From Niabella sp. (GTDB taxonomy: Bacteria > Bacteroidota > Bacteroidia > Chitinophagales > Chitinophagaceae): DNA of 64,000 nucleotides. Position 1 is the stretch's first letter, and each line of letters starts with the position of its first letter. The notes below the pieces were generated by a model that saw only the letters and a program-made list of their open reading frames with translations, was not told the DNA's origin and searched no databases. This document shows positions 43,601 to 52,698 of this stretch, in pieces. The stretch spans positions 75,012 through 139,011 of the forward strand of contig NZ_JASLGT010000020.1 in assembly GCF_030150205.1 (NCBI RefSeq), written 5' to 3'. The position numbers were made by a program, and so were the translations under genes.

Positions 43601-44185
43601 TTTTTAACGGCAGCGGAGGTAGCCATAAGGCGGGAAGCCCTTGTTTTTAGGAGTAATTCCAATGTGGCCGATATGCAGGTGTTTGGTCTTTGCCAGGCGC
43701 AATAACTATTGAACTGCTTCTTTTGAATGTTCCATATACTAACGAGCTTTTTTTCTTTCATTTATTGACAGTATTTAATCAAATCTGTCTATTTCTATAA
43801 CCTGTTCCGGTTTTTCAGGAATTTTTATCCTGTCTTTTTCAGTGATTAACCGTAGCCGGAGCGGCTCCGTTTACGCTGTTTTACTCCGGTGTGCGGTGAA
43901 TAAGGAAATCATACATGGCGTATGTACGCAAACCTGTAAACGAATAAGCAACGGGGTTACGGATATGGAAAAAATATAATGCATATGTTGCTTTTGTAAG
44001 TACCTTTGTAGTATCACAGGATGGCTATTGTGCATGTAATGTGAGCCAGGGCCTGAATGCGCATGCTTATGATCAGCAACCAATAGACGGAGCACTGAAT
44101 ATACGATCTGCGCCTGCAAACATATTGCAGCAAAATGCTGCAGTAGCGGGGAACAGCGTATAAAGGAAACAGGATTTTATCATTA
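43601..44185. other. 585-bp stretch without a convincing gene
   Basis: No start-to-stop frame of quality on either strand. On the plus strand, an open stretch of about 65 codons (43951-44163) reads like protein (QDGYCACNVSQGLNAHAYDQ) but has no usable start and an in-frame stop just before it; it may be a gene remnant. The rest is AT-rich with no repeats I can support. Confidence 0.4.
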
Positions 44186-44797
44186 ATGATAAAACAAATG
44201 AAACAGAAACTTCAACTACTGCTTTTGTTATGGATATTATTTCCAACAAATGGTAAAACTGCCCAGGGCTCCGCCGCAGATAATGGCAAAATAGCTACCC
44301 CGTGTTTCGGGTTTGCGCTGCAAGCCGGTCGCATAATGCCTGGGTGTAAAGCAAAGGGGCAGCCACTGCCGGAAATGACGCCGCCTGTACTTAATAATTC
44401 ATTTCGTTCCCCCAACAGGATACCGGCAGGTGAAAGCGCAAGCTACATTGAAGTAAGGGCATCGGTAGATGGTATATGTATTGAGGATATGAATACCATG
44501 AAGCCGGGGTATGCGGATAGGCGCCGTTCCGGAGCAATGCGGGAACCGGCTTATGCTGTTTCAATGGCCAGTGTTTTATTGGTAGCTGCAGCATTTTTCA
44601 GAATCGGCAGGAGGCGCCTGATGGTTGCCGTATTGATTGTGCTGACCCTCGTATCGGCTATTATTGCCTGTTACCATAACGGGCGGGATTCCGGAGGGCC
44701 GGGATCTATTCGTTTCATACGCATTGCAGTAACAGATAAAGAGGGTGTGCGATCGTATTCTGAAGTGGTAAGTGTGCATGAAGTGGGAAGGCATTGA
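44186..44797 (+). CDS. Hypothetical membrane/envelope protein
   Basis: 203 aa. Signal-like N-terminus (KQKLQLLLLLWILFP), a polar middle, a hydrophobic pair of helices at about 118-160 and a short C-terminal beta segment (FIRIAVTDKEGVRSYSEVV). The last segment resembles the final strand of FN3-like domains in Bacteroidota secreted proteins. No family is recognised; coding potential is moderate and the gene could be decaying. Confidence 0.45.
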   Translation: MIKQMKQKLQLLLLLWILFPTNGKTAQGSAADNGKIATPCFGFALQAGRIMPGCKAKGQPLPEMTPPVLNNSFRSPNRIPAGESASYIEVRASVDGICIEDMNTMKPGYADRRRSGAMREPAYAVSMASVLLVAAAFFRIGRRRLMVAVLIVLTLVSAIIACYHNGRDSGGPGSIRFIRIAVTDKEGVRSYSEVVSVHEVGRH

Positions 44798-44867
44798 TAA
44801 AGCCGGCCTGGGTATGCCCGGCGGCGCTTCGTTCAATTGAATTTATATCAAAGCTAAATTACTTATT

Positions 44868-45101
44868 ATGGAAGTACTGTTTCGTAACAGGGGGCGAAAA
44901 GTAAAATTTCGGTCGGAAACGGGTCTGGTTCAGTGGATGCGCAAACACGATACCGAATATACCCGTAATATTTTTGAATTTATGGAGGTTTATAAGATGC
45001 GCAAGCTGCTGTTTGAAAAAAAGACGCTAAGCTCCAGTTCTCCGGAAGATTTTGTTTCGGACCTTATCCGCAATAATATTATTTCGGTTATCAGGAAATG
45101 A
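44868..45101 (+). CDS. Small hypothetical protein
   Basis: 77 aa, starting at an ATG after an AT-rich leader. Basic and helical (MEVLFRNRGRKVKFRSETGL...FEFMEVYKMRKLLFEKK), no signal peptide and no known motif. Same strand as the preceding 203-aa gene with a 70-bp gap. Moderate support only. Confidence 0.4.
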   Translation: MEVLFRNRGRKVKFRSETGLVQWMRKHDTEYTRNIFEFMEVYKMRKLLFEKKTLSSSSPEDFVSDLIRNNIISVIRK

Positions 45102-45241
45102 TGACCGGCAGCAAATAGGGATTGGCTTTTTGAACGCATACAGACCGCGTACCGGTGATTTTTATGCAATGACATTTCTTACTCTGAGAGCAGTGTTGTT
45201 ACATTCTGAAATAAAGTATAACTTCAGCAAAATGAACGAGA

Positions 45242-45964
45242 ATGAACCAATCCCCGATCCATCGCCTGTTGCTTTATTGCAGTATATTGATTTTAGCAGC
45301 TTCCTGTGCGGATACAAATCAACCCAACCGGTTAACAAAGGTGGAAAAAGAACAGGGATGGACCTTGCTGTTTGATGGTGCATCTGTCGCCGGCTGGCAT
45401 TTATACAATAAGAAAAATACGACTGCCGGCTGGATAGCCAGGGATGGTGCATTGGCCGTAGATACGGTTAATAAAACAGAGGTAAACGACCTGGTATCTG
45501 ATAAGTCTTATACCAATTTTGAATTGCAGTTCGAATGGAAATTATCGAAAAACGGAAACAGCGGCGTATTTATCAATGTGCTGGAACGTCCGGATATTAC
45601 TACCGCCTGGGCATCGGGGCCGGAGTACCAGCTGCTGGACCCGTTGCATGCAGATAATGCAAACCCGTTTAAAAAAGCAGGCGGCCTGTTCGCGCTGGAC
45701 TCACAGAAAAATGCCGTAACGGCGCTTCCGGCGGGTAGCTGGAACCAATCGCGGATACGGCAGGTCAATGGCAAGGTTGAATTTTACCTGAATGGGGTGC
45801 TGACGGTGCAGGAAGATCTGAATGCTCCTGCCTGGCAAAACAAGGTTACCCAAAGTCATTTTAATAAATTTCCTGAATTTGGCAAGCGTACCAGCGGCCA
45901 TATCGCACTACAGGATTGGGCCAGTGGTGTGGCGTTCCGGAATATAAAGATTAAGGAACTGTAG
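45242..45964 (+). CDS. DUF1080 (3-keto-disaccharide hydrolase-like) lipoprotein
   Basis: 240 aa. Lipoprotein signal HRLLLYCSILILAASC. The DUF1080 concanavalin-like domain fills the rest: GWTLLFDGASVAGWHLY, FELQFEWKLSKNGNSGVFINV, GPEYQLLDP, WNQSRIRQVNGKVEFYLNG and GHIALQDWASGVAFRNIKIKEL. Members bind or cleave keto-disaccharides in the periplasm or at the surface in Bacteroidota and Planctomycetes. Monocistronic. Confidence 0.9.
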   Translation: MNQSPIHRLLLYCSILILAASCADTNQPNRLTKVEKEQGWTLLFDGASVAGWHLYNKKNTTAGWIARDGALAVDTVNKTEVNDLVSDKSYTNFELQFEWKLSKNGNSGVFINVLERPDITTAWASGPEYQLLDPLHADNANPFKKAGGLFALDSQKNAVTALPAGSWNQSRIRQVNGKVEFYLNGVLTVQEDLNAPAWQNKVTQSHFNKFPEFGKRTSGHIALQDWASGVAFRNIKIKEL

Positions 45965-45992
45965 CAGTAGCTTATCGGTGGTTGCTATGGTA

Positions 45993-46805
45993 TCAGCGGT
46001 TTACTGTTATCAGCAGGTAGGTAGCAGTGATTGCCGTATGGTCTGCTGTTCCGCTTTCGTTTTCGGTGGTAAACAACTCTTCCAGTTCCTGCTGCAGCTC
46101 CGCGGATCTGTTGTCCTTTGCCGCTACTTCAAAGGCCGTCATGGTAGGACCGTAAAAGTGGCGGAATACGGCTGCAAATTCAACAGGGCCATACGGAGCA
46201 TCAAAAGTCCAGGGTTCCCTGCTGAACGTAATATTTTCTTTAGGGATACCGGCCTGTTCAAACCGTTCAATAACATGGGACTCCAATCCCCAGGTCATAG
46301 GGCTGATAAAGCCTTCCGGGGGCGGCGGTGTGTAAGCAGCGCTGATCTTTAATAGCCGGGCCACCAGTGTGGGGTCGCCCGGTATCCAGTTGCCCATCAG
46401 GATTTTTCCGCCCGGTTTTGTAACGCGCACCATTTCTTTGGCTACGTCAAAGGGCCTGGGTGCAAACATGGCTCCGAATATGCTTACAGTGGCATCAAAT
46501 GAAGCGTCCGGTACATCGCTTAACTGGCTGGCGTCTCCTTCGCGGAACACACAGTTTGCAAGGCCTTCCTCCTTTGCACGGATATTACCGGCCTGTACCA
46601 GGTTGGCCGCAATATCAATAACGGTTACATCGGCGCCGGTCTTTGCCAGGGGGATGGCCGTGGTGCCGTCGCCACCGCCCAGTTCAAGTACCTGCATACC
46701 TTTTGCAATACCCATCCGGGATGCCAGCGCTTCCCCGCTTTTGCGCATGGTTTCCGCAATGCGGGTGAAGTCGCCCTTTTCCCATAAAGCTTTGTTCGGA
46801 TTCAT
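45993..46805 (-). CDS. Class I SAM-dependent methyltransferase (UbiE/Methyltransf_11-like)
   Basis: 270 aa. SAM motif MQVLELGGGDGTTAIPLAKTG, acidic loop VIDIAANLVQAG, EGDASQLSDVPDASFDATVSIFGAMF and the post-motif VTKPGGKILMGNWIP. The substrate is unknown. It is followed on the same strand upstream by a membrane methyltransferase gene 45 bp away, so the two may be co-transcribed. Confidence 0.87.
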   Translation of the reverse strand: MNPNKALWEKGDFTRIAETMRKSGEALASRMGIAKGMQVLELGGGDGTTAIPLAKTGADVTVIDIAANLVQAGNIRAKEEGLANCVFREGDASQLSDVPDASFDATVSIFGAMFAPRPFDVAKEMVRVTKPGGKILMGNWIPGDPTLVARLLKISAAYTPPPPEGFISPMTWGLESHVIERFEQAGIPKENITFSREPWTFDAPYGPVEFAAVFRHFYGPTMTAFEVAAKDNRSAELQQELEELFTTENESGTADHTAITATYLLITVNR

Positions 46806-46850
46806 TATTTTTTATTTAAAGTTAGAGAAATCAAAGAGGCATACGCCCGG

Positions 46851-47309
46851 CTATATAAACCATCTTGGAGTCTTGCGCTTATAGGTTAAATAGGCTTCAC
46901 CAAACCACTGCTCCATCCATTTTTCTTCTTTCAGCACGAATTGCGTATGCAGGATGATAAAACATACAGGGATCATAAACAACGGGGAAACCGTGCCTAA
47001 AAGAACGGCCGTACCCATAAGCATGATCACAAGACCAGCATACATCGGGTTTCTCGTATACCGGAACGGTCCCCCGATCACAATAAAGGTTGCCTGGGCG
47101 CCCGGCCGGAGCCGGGTACCTGACTTCCGGAACAAAAGAGCGCTTCCTGCACTGAGCGCAAACCCTCCGGTTAATAAGATAATTCCCAGATAGTTCCAGG
47201 GCTTCTGCAACCAGTGTGCCACCGGGAAGTATGCATGCAGCAGGAGCATCACAATCAGCGACAACAGAAAATAAACCGGAGGCGGTATACGGGGAATTGA
47301 AGTATCCAT
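46851..47309 (-). CDS. Membrane methyltransferase, isoprenylcysteine-carboxyl-methyltransferase-like
   Basis: 152 aa from the ATG at 47309 (MDTSIPRIPPPVYF); an ATG six codons upstream is possible. Four predicted TM helices. The C-terminal ICMT/PEMT signature includes GPFRYTRNPMYAGL and a terminal amphipathic stretch with EE (LKEEKWMEQWFGEAYLTYKRKT). It methylates a membrane-embedded acceptor; the substrate is unknown. Confidence 0.85.
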   Translation of the reverse strand: MDTSIPRIPPPVYFLLSLIVMLLLHAYFPVAHWLQKPWNYLGIILLTGGFALSAGSALLFRKSGTRLRPGAQATFIVIGGPFRYTRNPMYAGLVIMLMGTAVLLGTVSPLFMIPVCFIILHTQFVLKEEKWMEQWFGEAYLTYKRKTPRWFI

Positions 47310-47566
47310 ATTGTAGCGATTTTTCAATAACCATGTATTGCTGCAACAGACCTGGAAGAAGCTATGTCTGCGGAAACAGGAACGATGATTGCGGCCTACT
47401 GAACTTACAAACCGAATTTAATATAAAAATGCAGCACTTGTACGGCTATACCCTATTTAGGTTATACCGGCTGTGGACCTCCTGGTGTGTGCAAAATTGC
47501 TGTGGCCGTCATCCCTTGCATATCAGATATTGCTGTGGGTGTTAAGAAACCTGTAACCAGGCTTCC

Positions 47567-47989
47567 TCACTTTTGGCCAGGGCCCGTGTATGATTCCTTG
47601 GGAAAATCAGCCATCTGTTTCTGAAATTGTTTGGATTGTTTGCCGCCATTACCTACGGCCCACTCTGCCATTGCATACAAAACAGGTCTTAGTGCTTTTC
47701 CCTGTTTGGAAAGTTCATAGGTTACATAAGGTGGTACCACCGGCTTGGGTTTCCGGATGATCAATCCATCTGTCTCTAATTGTTTTAAATGCTGTATCAA
47801 TACCTTTTCTGTAATGGCCGGGATCGATCGTTTCAGTTCACTATACCGTTTGATGCCTGATAATAAATTAAACAAAATAATCGGCTTCCAGTATCCGCCA
47901 ATCCGTTCCATTACAAAGGTTACAGGGCAGGCTGCAAAGGCATTGCTCTTGTTTTCCTGTATTACTGAAGATGCTTTTATTGCTGTCAT
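47567..47989 (-). CDS. HxlR-family transcriptional regulator
   Basis: 141 aa from the ATG at 47989; longer in-frame sequence upstream overlaps the divergent gene and is rejected. Winged helix with the family opening CPVTFVMERIGGYWKPIILFNLL, then RYSELKRSIPAITEKVLIQHLKQLETDGLI. The Cys near residue 20 is at the position of the redox-sensing Cys in many members. It is divergent from an NmrA-type oxidoreductase with 82 bp between, the usual layout for a regulator and its target. Confidence 0.92.
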   Translation of the reverse strand: MTAIKASSVIQENKSNAFAACPVTFVMERIGGYWKPIILFNLLSGIKRYSELKRSIPAITEKVLIQHLKQLETDGLIIRKPKPVVPPYVTYELSKQGKALRPVLYAMAEWAVGNGGKQSKQFQKQMADFPKESYTGPGQK

Positions 47990-48027
47990 ATATATACATA
48001 CTATAGGGTAAGTACTTCCATAAAAGT

Positions 48028-48043
48028 AAGTATAAATATACTT
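48028..48043. promoter_or_regulatory. Palindrome in the HxlR/NmrA divergent promoter
   Basis: AAGTATAAATATACTT, 7-bp perfect arms around AA, with a shorter AAGTACTT palindrome at 48010-48017. Located between the divergent starts; a candidate HxlR dimer site. Confidence 0.5.
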
Positions 48044-48071
48044 TTGTGCAAACAATTTAAAACAGTAAAAA

Positions 48072-48968
48072 ATGAAAGTAACAGTAACAGGCTCTTTAGG
48101 AAACATCAGCCGTGTGCTCATTGAAAAATTGGTAGCTACCAAACATGAAGTAACCGTTGTAAGCTCTGACGCAGCGCGGGCGGAAGGCATCCGGGAACTG
48201 GGTGCAAACCCGGTGATTGGTTCCGTTGAAGACTACGGGTTTGTAAAAAAGGCGTTTGAAGGAAGCGAAGGGGTTTACCTGATGATACCGCCCAATTTCC
48301 GTACAACAGACTTAAAGCAATATATAAAAACGGTTGGTGACCAATACGCCCGCGCGATCGCAGAAACGGGTGTTCGATATGTGGTTCATTTAAGCAGCAT
48401 CGGCGCACACCTTGAAACCGGTCTGGGACCCACGGGTTCCAATTTTTATGTGGAGCAACAGCTGGATGCATTGCAGGATGTACACGTGTTGCACCTGCGG
48501 CCGGGAATGTTTTTCACTAACTTTTATGGGGCAATACCCATGATCAAACAACGGCAAATGCTGGGCAATAATTTTGATGGTGCGGTTCGTCTGCCGCTGA
48601 CACATCCGAAAGATATTGCCGCAGTGGCCTTTGATGCGTTGCATGAGCGTTCTGTTTCCGGTAAACAAATTCAATATATTGTCAGCGATGAAAAGAATGG
48701 TTTTGAAATAGCGGAGATCCTGGGGCGTGCCGTGGAAAAACCGGATGTGCATTGGGTGACGTTTTCCGATGAGCAGCTTTTGGATGCGTTGGTGGAAAAC
48801 GGCTTTTCGGAGCAGATGGCCCGTGTGTACATGGTAGAGATTGGCGTTGCCCTGCGCGATGGCAGTTTTATGGAGCATTATAATGAAAACAGATTGCTGT
48901 CCGTTGGCGGAACCACCCTGCAGGATTTTTCTAAAGAGTTTGCAATGGCGTATCAGTATAATAATTAA
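48072..48968 (+). CDS. NmrA-family NAD(P)-binding oxidoreductase-like protein
   Basis: 298 aa. N-terminal dinucleotide-binding motif VTGSLGNISRVLIEKL (GxxGxxS variant), then AVYLMIPPNFRT-like strand YLMIPP, VVHLSSIGAH and LRPGMFFTNFYG. Atypical SDR without a YxxxK catalytic site. Members act as quinone reductases or redox sensors. Likely controlled by the divergent HxlR regulator. Confidence 0.9.
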   Translation: MKVTVTGSLGNISRVLIEKLVATKHEVTVVSSDAARAEGIRELGANPVIGSVEDYGFVKKAFEGSEGVYLMIPPNFRTTDLKQYIKTVGDQYARAIAETGVRYVVHLSSIGAHLETGLGPTGSNFYVEQQLDALQDVHVLHLRPGMFFTNFYGAIPMIKQRQMLGNNFDGAVRLPLTHPKDIAAVAFDALHERSVSGKQIQYIVSDEKNGFEIAEILGRAVEKPDVHWVTFSDEQLLDALVENGFSEQMARVYMVEIGVALRDGSFMEHYNENRLLSVGGTTLQDFSKEFAMAYQYNN

Positions 48969-49105
48969 ATATCCGGTCAGGATGTAAAACGTATTGATGG
49001 AATATAAGATCAAATCGGGGCGATATCAAATGCAGGCATGTTGATCGGGAAACTATTTGTGGAGTTGCATTGCGGGTAGTGATAATAACAAATGGCAGGA
49101 GACGG

Positions 49106-52100
49106 TCAAACTTTTTTATCCATACCTGAATCGCCCAGGCAAAACGTATGCATGTCTTTCAGAAAGTCATAGAGCGACTTCATTGAAGGAATGGGTTCTG
49201 CTACCAGTAAGAACAGCCGCCCGGTTTGTTTCAGGCGGGCCTTATTGGTGCCTGTTTGTACATACTGGATGATCTTCTGGAAAATATCCGCTTCAAAATA
49301 AGGCGAATCGGGGCGGTTGATGAAATGACAACGCAGCGTTTCGTTTTTCAGGGTCATTTTTTCAAAGCCCAGTTCCACGGCCAGCCTGCGGCACTTAACG
49401 GTTTCAAAGAGATCATCCACCGGGCCCGGTACGGGTCCAAATCGGTCCTGCAATTCGGTGTACATTTCGGCCAGTTCTGTTTCCGAATCGCTGTTGTCCA
49501 GGCGTTGGTACAGGGAAAGGCGTTCGGTAATGCTTTCTACATAGTCATCCGGGATCAGGATCTCCAGGTCGGTATCAATGGTACAATCGCTTACAAAATC
49601 GTCCTGTTTGCTGATTTCTTCCTTAAACAGGTCTTTGAACTGGGTCCGTTTTAATTCGCGGATGGCCTCATCCAGGATCTTTTGATAGGTTTCAAAACCA
49701 ATCTCGGCCATAAACCCGCTTTGTTCACCGCCCAGCAGGTTTCCTGCTCCACGGATATCGAGGTCGCGCATGGCGATCTGGAACCCGCTGCCCAGTTCAC
49801 TATGCTGCTCCAGGGTTTGCAGGCGTTTGCGTGAGTCTGCCGGCAGGGTGCTCATGGGTGGCGCCAGCAGGTAGCAGAATGCTTTTTTATTGCTTCGTCC
49901 TACACGGCCCCGCAGTTGATGCAGATCGCTGAGTCCGAAATGATGCGCGTTATTGATGATGATGGTATTCACATTCGGGATATCGACCCCGCTCTCCACA
50001 ATATTGGTACAAACCAGCACATCATAACGATGATCAATAAAGTCCAGTATCTTTTCTTCCAGCCTGGAACCCTCCATCTGTCCATGCGCATAACTGATGG
50101 AAAGATCGGGGCAAAGTCCCTGGATCATTGCCGCCATCTCACTCAACCCTGCTACCCGGTTGTGGATGAAAAATACCTGCCCGCCGCGCTCTGTTTCAAA
50201 GTAAATGGCATCACGGATGGTATCCTCATTATATACCAGTACTTCCGTTTGGATGGGCTGGCGGTTGGGTGGTGGTGTATTGATGATGCTAAGGTCCCTG
50301 GCACCCATCAGTGAAAACTGTAACGTGCGGGGAATGGGCGTTGCGGTAAGGGTTAGACAGTCCACCGTATTGCGCAGCACCTTGATCTTTTCTTTATGCG
50401 CTACTCCAAACTTTTGTTCCTCATCAATAACCAGTATGCCCAGGTCTTTGAATTTTACCTCTTTGCCCAGCAACCCATGCGTGCCTACCAGGATGTCGAT
50501 CTTACCCTCTTCCAGTTTTTTGAGGGTTTCCTTTTTTTCCTTGGCCGATTTAAATCGGTTCAGATAATCGACCGTTACCGGAAATTCTTTTAAACGGTCG
50601 CTGAATGTTTTATAATGCTGGAAGGCCAGGATCGTTGTAGGTACCAGCACGGCCGCCTGTTTCCCATCTACGCAGGTTTTAAAAGCGGCGCGGATCGCGA
50701 TCTCCGTTTTTCCAAAACCCACATCGCCACATACCAACCGGTCCATGGGCGATTCCGACTCCATGTCTTTTTTTACATCAGCAGAAGCCTTGCTCTGATC
50801 GGGCGTATCTTCATAAATGAAGGAAGCTTCCAGCTCTGTTTGCAGGTAATTATCCGGTGTATGTGCAAAGCCTTTCTGTGCCTTGCGCTGTGCGTATAGT
50901 TTAATCAGGTCGAAGGCGATCTCCTTCACCTTGGCCTTTGTTTTTTCCTTTAACCGGGTCCATGCATCACTACCCAGTTTATTTACTTTGGGAACGCTGC
51001 CGTCCTTCCCGGTATACTTGGAAATTTTATGCAGGGAGTTGATGTTTACATACAATACATCCTTGTCCTTATAGATAATGCGTACGGCTTCCTGCGTTTT
51101 CCCGTTTACATCCATCTTCTGTAAACCGCTGTACACGCCCACGCCATGATCGATATGCGTAACAAAATCGCCTGGTTGCAGTTCTCTTAGCGTACGCAGG
51201 GTGATAGCTTTGTTTTTATTATAGGCCTGTTTGACCCGGTATTTATGATAGCGCTGAAAGATCTCATGGTCCGTATAGCAGAGGATCTTAAGATCTTCAT
51301 CGGTAAAGCCCAGGTGAATGGCCGCCGAAACAGGGTTAAACACCAGGCAGGCATCCTGGTCATCGAAGATCGATTGCAGGCGCTGCAGCTGTTTGGGATT
51401 CTCCGAGAAAATATACAGGGCAAAGCCTTTTGCTTCATGTGCTTTCAGGTCTTTGATCAGCAATTCAAACTGCCGGTTAAAGGCCGGCTGTTCCCGGGTA
51501 CGGAATGCATATTCCCGGGTTACGGATGCCGGCATTTGTTCCAGGTGCACCACGGGCCTTGCCGTTAACGCGGTTTCAAAATCATCGGCCGTTATAAAAT
51601 CGGCGCTGCTGAGGTCCTTTTTGATCAGCTTATCGTCCCGGTTATCTTCCGCACGTCCGTTGCCGGTATCCTGCAGTTCCAGGAAATGTGCCAGCTCGGC
51701 AGCATTGTCTTTTAGCCGCTCTATACATAAGGAGGCGTCCTGTACCCAAACGGCGGTATTCTCCGGCAAAAAGTCAAAAAGGGAAACATGCTCCTCTTTG
51801 GCAAACTGGGTATCTACATTGGGAATGATGGATACCTGCAATAACTTGCGTTCGCTCAGCTGTGTTTCGGGGTCGATGATCCGGATCGAGTCAATATCGT
51901 TTCCGAATAATTCGATCCGGTAAGGTTTATCGTTACCAAAGGAATAAATATCGAGGATCCCTCCGCGCAGGGCAAATTGTCCCGGTTCATATACAAAATC
52001 GCTGCGCTCAAAACCATACCGGTCCAGTTTTAGCAATAATGCTTCTATATTGAGCGGATCGGCCGTCTTCAGGTGAATGATATTTTCAGCCAGGGTGGAG

Positions 52101-52510
52101 GATACCACTACTTTTTCAAAAATGGCATCGGCGTAGGTTACCAATACCTTTTTATTTCCGCCCCCGGCCAGTTTGGTCAGTGCCTCTGTACGCAGCATCA
52201 CATGCGATGCATTCAGCAAGCGGTAATTCTTCGTGGTCTTAAAAGAAGATGGAAAGTAAAAGATATCGAGTGCCCCGGTAATATTTTCCAGGCTGTTCTG
52301 GAAATAAGCGGCGTCTTCCGGCTCATTGAGAATGATGACATGATTCAGTGCCGGCGTTTGTGCCATACAGGCGCCCACAATGAACTGGGAAGCGCTGCCC
52401 TGTACGCCGGAAAGTGCCAGTTGCGCGGGTTGAAGCAAGGAGAGTTCGTTCGCTATTTGTAAACAGCGGGGGTCCTCACCATAAAAATTCTTCAACACTT
52501 CCGTTTGCAT
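49106..52510 (-). CDS. mfd: Transcription-repair coupling factor Mfd
   Basis: 1134 aa from the ATG at 52510; 20 further in-frame codons lie in the promoter. Domains in order: UvrB-homology (about 1-340), RNA-polymerase-interacting CarD-like domain (PGDFVTHIDHGVGVYSGLQKM), translocase with GDVGFGKTEIAIRAAF, DEEQKFGV, TATPIPRTLQFS, VCTNIVESGVDIPNVNTIII and QLRGRVGRS, then the C-terminal TRCF domain. It displaces stalled RNA polymerase and recruits UvrA. A TATCTTTG box 7 bp before the ATG implies a near-leaderless mRNA. Confidence 0.96.
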   Translation of the reverse strand: MQTEVLKNFYGEDPRCLQIANELSLLQPAQLALSGVQGSASQFIVGACMAQTPALNHVIILNEPEDAAYFQNSLENITGALDIFYFPSSFKTTKNYRLLNASHVMLRTEALTKLAGGGNKKVLVTYADAIFEKVVVSSTLAENIIHLKTADPLNIEALLLKLDRYGFERSDFVYEPGQFALRGGILDIYSFGNDKPYRIELFGNDIDSIRIIDPETQLSERKLLQVSIIPNVDTQFAKEEHVSLFDFLPENTAVWVQDASLCIERLKDNAAELAHFLELQDTGNGRAEDNRDDKLIKKDLSSADFITADDFETALTARPVVHLEQMPASVTREYAFRTREQPAFNRQFELLIKDLKAHEAKGFALYIFSENPKQLQRLQSIFDDQDACLVFNPVSAAIHLGFTDEDLKILCYTDHEIFQRYHKYRVKQAYNKNKAITLRTLRELQPGDFVTHIDHGVGVYSGLQKMDVNGKTQEAVRIIYKDKDVLYVNINSLHKISKYTGKDGSVPKVNKLGSDAWTRLKEKTKAKVKEIAFDLIKLYAQRKAQKGFAHTPDNYLQTELEASFIYEDTPDQSKASADVKKDMESESPMDRLVCGDVGFGKTEIAIRAAFKTCVDGKQAAVLVPTTILAFQHYKTFSDRLKEFPVTVDYLNRFKSAKEKKETLKKLEEGKIDILVGTHGLLGKEVKFKDLGILVIDEEQKFGVAHKEKIKVLRNTVDCLTLTATPIPRTLQFSLMGARDLSIINTPPPNRQPIQTEVLVYNEDTIRDAIYFETERGGQVFFIHNRVAGLSEMAAMIQGLCPDLSISYAHGQMEGSRLEEKILDFIDHRYDVLVCTNIVESGVDIPNVNTIIINNAHHFGLSDLHQLRGRVGRSNKKAFCYLLAPPMSTLPADSRKRLQTLEQHSELGSGFQIAMRDLDIRGAGNLLGGEQSGFMAEIGFETYQKILDEAIRELKRTQFKDLFKEEISKQDDFVSDCTIDTDLEILIPDDYVESITERLSLYQRLDNSDSETELAEMYTELQDRFGPVPGPVDDLFETVKCRRLAVELGFEKMTLKNETLRCHFINRPDSPYFEADIFQKIIQYVQTGTNKARLKQTGRLFLLVAEPIPSMKSLYDFLKDMHTFCLGDSGMDKKV

Positions 52511-52517
52511 GGGGGCG

Positions 52518-52525
52518 CAAAGATA
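52518..52525 (-). promoter_or_regulatory. -7 promoter element (TATCTTTG) of mfd
   Basis: Perfect TAnnTTTG on the reverse strand with 7 bp to the ATG at 52510. Confidence 0.55.
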
Positions 52526-52698
52526 CGACGAGTTTAAAAAAAATCCCAACGTTGGACTGTTTAAAACCATTCGTTGTGCTCAAATAGTTGTAAACCAGGC
52601 ATTCCCGGCGCAATAAAAAAACAGTGCGGTGGTGGCAATTAGTGCCGCGCCCACAAGGGTTTTACTAAAATTTCATTTATCTTACAAAGAAAAACAGG

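Noticed and set aside
43951..44163. Possible short gene on the plus strand
   Set aside because: Reads protein-like but has no ATG, GTG or TTG start and a stop just upstream; listed only as possible remnant.
46897..47346. 149-codon minus-strand frame overlapping the ICMT-like gene
   Set aside because: Different frame of the same strand; the other frame carries the RYTRNPMYAGL signature and membrane helices.
51318..51923. 201-codon plus-strand frame inside mfd
   Set aside because: Antisense to conserved Mfd sequence; Ser/Cys-rich, no start context.
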